Shown here: positions 1 through 9,300 of the stretch, piece by piece | Position numbering within the stretch: the stretch's first letter is position 1 | Layout of the letters: each line of letters opens with the position of its first letter | Source: Bacteroidota bacterium | GTDB lineage: Bacteria > Bacteroidota > Bacteroidia > Cytophagales > Cyclobacteriaceae | DNA: 11,947 nt | Assembly (NCBI GenBank): GCA_023417065.1 | Contig: JAEZGH010000094.1 | Location: 1 to 11,947 of the forward strand | Direction: 5' to 3' | The notes under the pieces: generated by a model | What the model was told of the DNA's origin: nothing | What the model saw: the letters and a program-made list of their open reading frames with translations, nothing else | Database searches by the model: none | Program-made: the position numbers and the translations under genes

Positions 1-303
1 ATCCATGTCCACGATGTCACCATCGCGCTGTACCAAGGCGGCACGGGTGGCCACGATGGTCGAAGGAGTGGTCTCATCGCGCAGTTCGAGCAGGATCCAA
101 TCCACGATCGCATCGTTGCCGGTAACGGCCAGCACACCTGCATCGATGGTCTCGCTGCCTGCATGGTTGAACGGTGCACCGCCGTATGGATGTGCAGCGG
201 GGATCAGACCAAGGCTGCGGAGGTTGTCACCCATCAACATGGTTCCGGTGTTGTAAGGGCCATCGAGCATGACGCTTGAGGTCACAGCCACGTAGATCGG
301 TTC
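1..303 (-). other. Start of C-terminal pre-sorting module, residues 3691-3791 (cut by window edge)
   Basis: The block contains VMLDGPYN, MLMGDNLRSLGLIP, HPYGGAPFNHAGSETI and the core AIVDWILLELRD followed by IVATRAALVQRDGDIVD. As I recall, this LDG / DW(I/V)L(L/V)ELR / ATRAAL(V/L)QRDGD block recurs near the C-termini of large Flavobacteriales secreted proteins, ahead of a dockerin-like segment and a T9SS type A sorting domain. Those later parts would lie beyond position 1. Role unknown. Confidence 0.6.
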
Positions 304-3300
304 GCCAACGCACTCGCAATCCACGGTGATCTCGCCGTTCATCATGCCAGGTCCGGCATCGCAGGGGTCGCCTACCTGACCGGGGAAGCTTGGGCAGCTG
401 TCGTCGCAGTCGAGGATACCGTCGCTGTCGGTGTCGGCGGTGTTCACGGTAACTGTCACGCTAGCGGATGAAGCACATCCGGCAGCGTTGGTAACAGTCA
501 CTGTGTACTCCGTGGTAGCTGTAACATCTTCGGCCAAAGGATCGGCAATGGTGGGGTCATTCAGGAAAGTGATCGGAGACCAGCTGTAGGTAAGGCCGGT
601 GGGTGTTCCACCGCTCACGTTCAAGCTGTAATCCTCCACTTCGCCATAGGTGAACGATCCGCAACCGTTCGCATCGTGATAGGAGCTGAAGCGATTGATC
701 ACGCGCATCGTGGTGAGGCCGTCGGGGATACCGGCCGGTACGGTGATATCATCACTGAACACCACATCTGAGCCACCCGGCACTGCCTGGATACCCATGT
801 CATAGACCTCGCCGGCACCAAATACACCATTCTGGTCCCAATCAATGTACACCCGGACGGTCTCGCTGTATTCGAAAGCCGTTCCGTTGGTTACGGTGCC
901 GCTGAAGGTATAGGTACTTCCAGCATTGATATTGCCGATGATCGAAGTGTAATCCGTGTACGTGGTCGATCCGCTTGCATTGGCAATATCAGCAAAGGTC
1001 ACGTTGGAGATCCACTCATCGGTGGTGTTCGTTGCCGCCGCGGTGCAGAGGGCTGGGGCTGTGGGTACCACAACGTTCAGCTGTACGGTATCTCCGGAGC
1101 AGATCACATCCGGTGTCGCTGTCACATCTACGATCACAGGTACTTCGCCGATCTCCACCACGATATCGCTCGATGTTGAGCAGTTACCCGCAGTGGCGGT
1201 AAAAGTGTAGGTACCTGCATCTGCGCTCGTAACATCCAGGATGGTCGGGTTCTGGTCCGTACTGTTGAAACCATTGGGTCCCGTCCATTGGAAGCTTGTG
1301 CCGATGTCCGTAGTACCGGTGAGTTGCAGATCGCCACCGATGCACAACGGTGAATTGTAGCTGGCCACAGCAGTTGGAGCAGGCTCAACAATGATCGTCA
1401 CTGAAGCGGTATCAGCTCCACCACATCCATCGTTCACGATGAGCGTGTATTCGGTCGTGGATGCAGGCGATACGTCGATCGAATCAGTTGTTTCTCCACC
1501 GGGTTCCCATTCATAGGTGTACGGTTCACCACCACCGGCGATGTTCGCCGAAAGCGTGATCTCCTCACCAGCACAGATGGTCGTTTCGGTCGCATCGATC
1601 GAGATCGCAAGAGGTTCACCAACGGTCACGGTCACATCCGTAGAGCTGGTGCAACCGTTCGCCAGCGTACCGGTCACAGTATAAACGGTGGTTTCCGTGG
1701 GTGATGCGGTCACCGTGTCGTTTGCAGTGGTGTTCAGACCGGTGGCCGGGCTCCAGCTGTAAGTGGCGGGTTGATCAACACCCCATCCGAAGATCATCAC
1801 TGGCCGCTGGGCTGAATTTGTCGTCAACGAAGCCGAAGATGCATCGCACAGTGGCGTGTTGTCCGCTCTTATCACCCAGGTATTGGTGGCCGGACCGTTC
1901 ACCATGTTCACCGTAGGATTACTGCCCCAGCATGTTGGAGAACCTGCCGTACACGTGTTGTCAGGTGTGGGGTCGTTCTCGAAGCAGATGTCGATCAACA
2001 GATCTGAGGTGCCATCCCAGTTGAAGGGCGTGCTGAAGGCGTGGGTGTTAGTACCAACCACGGGAGAGTAATCGATCGGGCCATATACCGTGGTCACAGG
2101 GTCCAAGTAAGGTAGACTTGTGGCACCTGGAACGTTGGCCAGCTTGATCGTGAAGGCGTCGAAGTTGTTCGGTGTAGGTGCCGCGGTGACCTCGAATGCC
2201 AGCGACGTGATCGCACCGATCACTCCCAACGCATCGAGTTCCGATGCCTGGATGATGTACTGCGTTCTACGGTTCTCGTAGGTGCGGTAGTACGGTGAGG
2301 GGATCGCTGAACTGGATGCGATCGGGCTGGTGCCGCTCAAAGTGCCGTTGGCATCAACCTCAATTCCCGCACCGGATGCCACGAGTTCCACCGAGCCTCC
2401 TGCACAGATCGAGGGATCGGCAGGTGTAACAGTGATCTCTCCGGCGCCGAAGCCGACTTCCACTTCGGTGCTGGCACTGGCCGAGCAATCTCCGAAAGTG
2501 GACGTCAACGTGTAGGTCCCGCTTGCCGCGAAGGTCACGTTCTCGATCGTCGGTGAAAGGTCCGTACTGGTGAAACCGTTCGGGCCGGTCCACTCGAACG
2601 TGCCCATATCGGATGTACCCAACAGTTGAAGTGTCGAACCTTCACATACCGGTTGGTCATGTGACGCAGTTACGGCTGGAGTAGGCTCCACCGTGATGGT
2701 CGCACTGGCCACTTCCACATTTGCACAGTCATCGGTGACCGTTACACTGTACTCCGTGGTCGAGAATGGGGCCACTTCGATCTCGGCGGTCTCCTCACCT
2801 CCGGGTGACCAGACGTAGCTGTAAGGTTGTCCGCCACCACTTACGTTCGCGGTCAGGGTCACTGGCTCGCCACCGCAGATGGTATCCTCGGTCTGTTCGA
2901 TGTCCACCATCAGAGCTTCACCCACAAGAACGGTCACACTATCCACGCTTGAGCAGCCTGCTGTTGTCGTGGCAGTGACCACAAATGTGGTGGTCTCCGT
3001 CAAACCGCTGGCCAACGGAGACGCCGAAGTGGGATCATCAAGAGATCCGGCAGGTGCCCAGCTGTAGCTGTCCACAGTGCCAACATTCGGATTCTCATAA
3101 TTGAAGTCCGAGTTGTAAGTGCCGATCGTCTGATCGAACGTGCTCGATGAATTCACCTGCCAATCCATGGAGGTATTGGTATCGGTGGAACCAATACGCG
3201 TGAACCCGGCATCGCTCGCGGTTTGTGTCAGGTTCGGTCCGCTCCAATCATCAGTTGTTACTCCAGCGGCTGGGGGGAAGGTGATCCCTGAATTCGCATG

Positions 3301-6300
3301 AACATCGATGATCGTACTTCCGTTCCGGAGTACAACACCCATGTCATCACTGCTGAGGAAGGTATTGCTACTTCCTCCTGTGTTGAAGTAGAGATCCCCT
3401 GGGCTATCCGTGCCCGATCCAAGGTTGATCACCGACACTCCGAACGGAGGGATGACAGTTCCACCAGGGAAAGTGAAGTCGTGTACCAATCCTGAACTTC
3501 CATAGGATTGGATCGTCCAGCCACTTATATCCGCAGGGACGGATGATGCGTTGTTCAATTCAACGAAATCATACTGTCCTGAGGATGGGGTATAAGGTGG
3601 GTACACCGGAGTGGTTCCGCCAGTTGCTGTGTTGTACTTGGTGATCTCGGCGATCAGCACATTAGGCTGTGTCACGGTTACCTCAGCATTCAACTGTGAT
3701 GATCCACCCACGCAAACATCGGTGGGATCTGCGGTCACTGATACGATATCAGGAGCTGACTGTACTTCAACCGTGGTGCTCGCTGGCACTGAAGAGCAAC
3801 CGTTGGCAGTCGCAACAAAGGTGTAGGTTCCGGCGGCCGCATCGATCAACAATGGGCTTTGGTCGGTGCTCGTGTACTCGTTCGGCCCCGTCCACTCGAA
3901 GGTGGTGCCGATATCGGTGGTGCCGGTAAGTTGCACATCCTCGCCTTCGCAGACAGGTCCATCGTTGGATGCACTGGCTGTCGGGGTCGGTGTAACAACT
4001 GTGCTTACCTCGTTCGTGGCCACGGAATCTCCCGTGAGGGCACATTCGACGTAGGCAATGAAATAGGTGGTCTCGGTGAGGTCTTCAACGATGTACGGGT
4101 TGGTGAAGGCATTCGGGATCGCCGTGTAGGGCCCACCCGGTGTGGTAGAACTGTACCAGCTGATCACCACGCCGCCATCCGTGCTCTGTCCACTAACGCT
4201 CAGCGTGGTGCTGGTGGGCGCGCAGGCAGGACCCGCATTGGAGGAAGCAGCGGTACCTGCCACAGGCATGCCTGTGCATACATCACCAACTTCGATCACT
4301 ATGTCATCCAAATGGAAATCATAGGAACCCGCTGTCGCCGGCGAATTGCTTGTAGTGGAAGTGCGGCTCGCATAAAAGCCGATGATCATCGCTTCTCCAG
4401 CCCAGGCTGTAAGATCGACCGAACGAGGGTGCAACGTGTTGAAGACACCAACGGTGTTCGAGGCGTTCATCGAATAGATGTTGAACCAGGTGGCACCGCA
4501 ATCGATCGATCCACGCACGATCACTTCATCATCCGTGCCCTGCATCCCATGGGTCCCATTGGCCAGGATCGGTGGTGAATTGGCACTGGTGCCATTCTCG
4601 CTGATACCGATCGAGTAACTCACCTGGGTGCCTGGTTGCACGATGAATTTCGGGCTAACGATCCATTCGGTCATCACCGTAGTCCCGGTCATGGAGACCT
4701 TGGCGTTATTACTGCCGAATTGGAAGTCTTCACCGCTGGAGGCGGTACCCGTAGATGCGATCCAACTCGAAGTGGTGCCAGCAGGTTCCGTAGCGCCATC
4801 ACCTTCTCTCCAACCAGGATGGGCGGTGGTCATGTTGGAGCCGGTGAAGGCATCCAAGTTGTTCGTGATCGGCAGAGCGGTCGGCGACACGGTGGTGCGA
4901 TCGGTGCTCGGCATGGCATCGTTCGAAGTGTTGCCATCGCCAGGTGTGCTGGTGCTCGCAGTGAAAGTGTAGGTGCCCGGAGCCGACATGTCGATCAGGT
5001 CAGGCATCACCACATCCATGGAAGCATCGGCAGCCAGCGTACCGCTGTTCACGGTAAGGATGCTCGAATATCCGCCCGTGGCGTTCACCGTCACCGTGGT
5101 GGGGTTTACGCTGAAGTCGATCGGCAACCAGGCATTGTTGTGGATGGTGATCGTAACGGTCTCATCCGTACCGTAACAAGCGACCGTTGGTGGCGTTACC
5201 AGTGCTTCGGCCTCCATATCGATGGTGGGCGGAGCACTTACACATACATCGAAGGTGGTGGATACTGCCGTACCGTTGAAAGAATACACCTGGATGTAGT
5301 AGGTCTCGCCGACCGTTAGACCGGTGGGGTTGCTCGTTGTACCTGTGAAGCAGGTACCTGGTATCTCCACGAACGCTCCATCGCAAGCACCTGTCCAGAG
5401 TTGATGGCGCATCGTGGTGGACGGTGTGATGTTCAATAACTGGATCCGATGAGTGGGCGCAGTGGCCACGAAACGGTACCAGATATCATCATTGGTCGTA
5501 CCTGAACAAGTACCACCCACATTGGAATCCGTCATCCCCTCCAGTGTACCTTCAGTGGTCTCACCGCAGGTGTAATCCGGGTTCATGGTCAGCGCACGGG
5601 CTTCGCAAGGCTCATCGTTCGGACAGGCCTCCACCGGAACGCTGAAGATGCCCATCACGTTGTCGCATGCACCTTCGTCCTGGTGGAGAATGATCACTTC
5701 CATCGAGGTACCCAAAGGATGGATGCCCAGATCGTGGATGTCCTCGGTCACATCGGCGATGATGGTGGTATCACCATCGATGATGTACATGATGCTGGCC
5801 GCCGTGGCATCGTTCTCCGTTACGGAACTGTATCCGAGATAGTAAAGGTCGAGGAAGGCGTTGTAGGTCTGGTTGCCACAATCGGTGGTGAGGAAAACGT
5901 CACCCTGGGGCTCGAAGCAACCGGAGCAACGCACCTGGAAGGTCCAGGATCCGTCCACATCACCATCATAGCAGCTACCGCTTGCATCGGACTGGATGGT
6001 GATCGAAAGCGTATCGCCCGAGGTGGTAACGGTTCCCAGTGAGCTGAGATCGCCGCCGAAGATCGCCGAAGGCATCTGGTTGTTGCCCGGCGTGCCGGAG
6101 AACAGCGAAATACCGTCACCGGAAGCGATCGGGCTGGGTTGCTGGAATTTCAGGTCGAGCGTTGCCAGCGGATCATCGGCCACGAAGATGAACTCACGCG
6201 GATCGTTGTTCGTGTAGCAATATGTGATGCTCAATGCTTCGGCAGCATCGCAATCGATCTCGATCAGGCAGTTGGCGAAGAAGTTCCCAAGGTCCACCTC

Positions 6301-9300
6301 ATCGCACGATGGCAGATCATCGTTCACGCTTATCTGCACCAGATCGGTCTCACTGAACGGTCCGAGCAAGGTGTCGCCGGTAAGGCCAGTGATCGTTGCA
6401 GTTGAATCGTAATTCAGAATGTAGGTGAGGTCGTAGCTGGTGGCATCACCAAGGTCCGAAAGTTCCACCTGGATGCTGAACTGATCGTTCGCGCAATCCA
6501 TGATGCTTGTGGCCGAAACTGATGCACAAACAGGGCTGAAGGTCAAGCTTACATCATCCAGGTACAAGCTGCCCGAGCCTGATGTATAGACCGCATGCCA
6601 GGAAATATAATAGATGCCATCGGCTGGCGGGGTGAAGTGGAATTCATATGCAGATGCCCCGAGCGCGGTGAACGATGGATGAGCATGGATCAAATTTGTC
6701 ATTCCAGCATCAGACGGACTTGTGCCATAGCGCACTGTTACGTCGGGGGATGTGGACGAACTATTGCCCAGATCGTAGTTCAGTTGGTAGCTTACCCCAC
6801 CGGTCAATTGTATCCCAGGAGTAAAGAGATAGTCATTCGCCTGGTAGGTAGTGGAGCCCACATACTGCATCACTTGACCGTTCATCAGGTCATTGTAACT
6901 GGTGGAGGTAGGCCCGTTCTGGGCATTCCAGCTTCCTGAAACCCCTGAGGTGGGTGATGATGTGCTCAGGTCCATCACGCTCCAGCAATAGGGAATGGTG
7001 GGTTCGGTCGTATTCACAGGATAGCCATCGAAACTTTGCGCGAAAGGCACATCGAAGACACCACATGGAGTAATGAATGTCACTCCTTGTGTCCAATAGC
7101 TGGGATCCTCACCTGTACAGATAGATCGGATGTAGACCGTATAGATCTGTCCTGGGGTCAAACCGCTGACAGCGATCGGTGAGCCGCTGGCGGTACCACT
7201 CACAGCAAGCCCAACGCCGCCACTACCGGCCAGACCACTGGTACGGATCTCGTACTCATAGCTTGTACCAAGCGAAGCAGGGGTAAAGGATACCTGAGCA
7301 TCGCTCGTAGTTATATCCGTTACTTCCACATCCGTGACCGGTAGACAGTTCGGGGCAACAACAATGCTGATGTTGTCCATATAGATATAGAACTGATTGG
7401 TCGCCGAGTATGCATACCAACCTACGTAGTACACACCTGTTCCATCCGGGGTGAAGAAGTTCTGATAGGCATTAGCAGTCGAGGTCTGGAGATTGTCATG
7501 ATCGACGATCAATTCGGTCATGGACGCGGGATTTGGGCTCGTCCCATACATTACCCTCACCTTTTCCGTATAGGTCACTCCTGCATTGTGCCCGATCACG
7601 TAATCCAATTGATAGGTCACACCGCCTGTAAGTTGCAATCCTGGTGTTATTATCCAGTCATCGGCAGGCAGGCTCGAGGAATAGTGATACTGCATCACCT
7701 TGCCACTTGTTCCTGGGTAGGTAACTGCACTTGGTGCGTCACGAACGTTCCAACGGCCGTTCAGTCCCGATGAACCGTTCAGGTCCAACATGGTCCAGCA
7801 TGCAGGAATGGATGGATCACTAGAGGTGGCTGTCGGCCAGCTATCGAAGTTCTCCGTGAAAGGTATCGTCACAGGATCACAACCAGTTGTGAAACTTTCC
7901 GGACCCATGTTCACGCTAAAGCCATCGATCGCACAATCCTGGCGTACATAAACATCGTAGTCAGTGGTTGCCAATAGGCCAGTGACCGTTCCGGTATTCG
8001 TAGTGAATGGACCGAAAACGGTACCGCCCCCGGCGGTAGCACCGGTGCCTGGTGTGAAGCCTACGGCACCTACTTCAATATAGAATTCGCCGGTGCAACC
8101 ATCGCAATTCCATCCGAAGGATGCTGCTTCATGGGTTGCACCCAACATAGCAAGTTGCGTTACCGGGAAACAATCCGGTGCACCGATGACCTCGATCAGG
8201 AAATCGTGCGTGCTGCCCGTGGTGATATTGTTGCAAGCAGCGCCTGCACCATCGATCGTGGTGGAGCTGGTACGTACACGCAGGCCGGTAAGACCCAGAT
8301 CCGCTGTCAAGGGAATGGTGATGTCCACGGTTCCGGAAGATCCCGTGGTGTACACCGCTGTGAACTCATCCACCTCGAACACACCATCACGATCGTAGTC
8401 GATCCATGCTGAAACCTCGGAGGAGCCGCCCGTGGCCACCGACATGGTGTAGGTGACACCCTGTGCGAACTGGCCGGTAAGTCCGGGGTCCATCGGGTAC
8501 TGGGTGTAGAATGGCGATCCGCAGTTCGGCGATTGATTGTCAATGGAACCGAAAGTGATGTAGGCCGGGCAATAAGTGGTGCTTGTGCTACCACCAAGCC
8601 CTTCACTGCAATAGCAGTTGTAGAAATCGGATGCGCCCACAGTGTACACTGAAGTGGTGGCCGAACCACCGCCATTGGCGCAGGTCACCACCACCTGTAC
8701 CCAGATGGGTTCGTTGAACGTGGTGGTGTAGCCAAGGCTACCCTCGCCAACATCGGTCCAGGGGCCGCCGGCGCCGATGGTGCTTACTTGCCACTGATAG
8801 GTTATGCCTTGTCCGCTGGTGGCGCCAGCAAGAGCAAAGGAAATGCTGGAACCCACACATGCTTCGGTTGGGCCGGAAATAGTACCTGCATCGGGGGTGC
8901 CAGCGCAAGCCGGTACCGGAGCCAGTTCATGCGCCCCGATGGTGGGTGGGTCGGGACGGTAGTTGCCATCGATATCCTGCAGGGTGCCGGGGATGATGCC
9001 AGGCAAACCTGCACCGGAAAGTGTAACGTTGGTAACATGCAGATCGAACTGCGGATCCACGTACTGGGGGTTCACCGTTAGCGAGTTCTGGTCGATGGTA
9101 TTCCCGTCCAGGTTGTTCCAAGCGTCCAGCGTGGTGGCATCGGTGCTGCTGTGCAGTCCGATGTGGCCGTTGGTCGCATTGGCGATGAAGAAATTGTTGT
9201 GGTCGCTGAAGGACCCTGCCGCACCCAGGGTGGTGGTGCTGGCACCTTCGATCGCGTAGTGCTTGGAAGAACCGAACTGTGCGCCCGTGAAGTTCGCCAG

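Larger units (their letters stand above)
445..3993 (-). repeat. Three macro-repeats of Ig-like + split PKD-like domains, residues 2461-3643
   Basis: The unit is an Ig-like domain (CEGEDVQLTG...EWTGPN...STD), then a PKD-like domain interrupted by an inserted module, then in units 2 and 3 an intact PKD-like domain ahead of the Ig domain (TICGGEPVTLTA..., TICAGEEITLSA...). Equivalent Ig cysteines are C2475, C2910 and C3344, giving periods of 435 and 434 residues. The split PKD begins DVCVGGSSQLN / SICAGGSVELV / VICSGDTVQLN. It resumes with YSWAP (W2772), YSWSP (W3207) and YSWSP (W3598), then TTxYxVTxT...GCxSS. Cys-to-Trp distance is 22 in the intact PKD copy 3 but 218, 217 and 173 in the split ones. 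Synonymous divergence between copies indicates old duplication. Confidence 0.85.

Noticed and set aside
3859..4578. 239-codon open frame on the plus strand
   Set aside because: Antisense to the jelly-roll and Ig-like domains, low-complexity composition and no recognisable family.
4636..5319. 227-codon open frame on the plus strand
   Set aside because: Antisense shadow of the CARDB-like and jelly-roll region. Composition is typical of a reversed Asp/Thr/Gly-rich gene.
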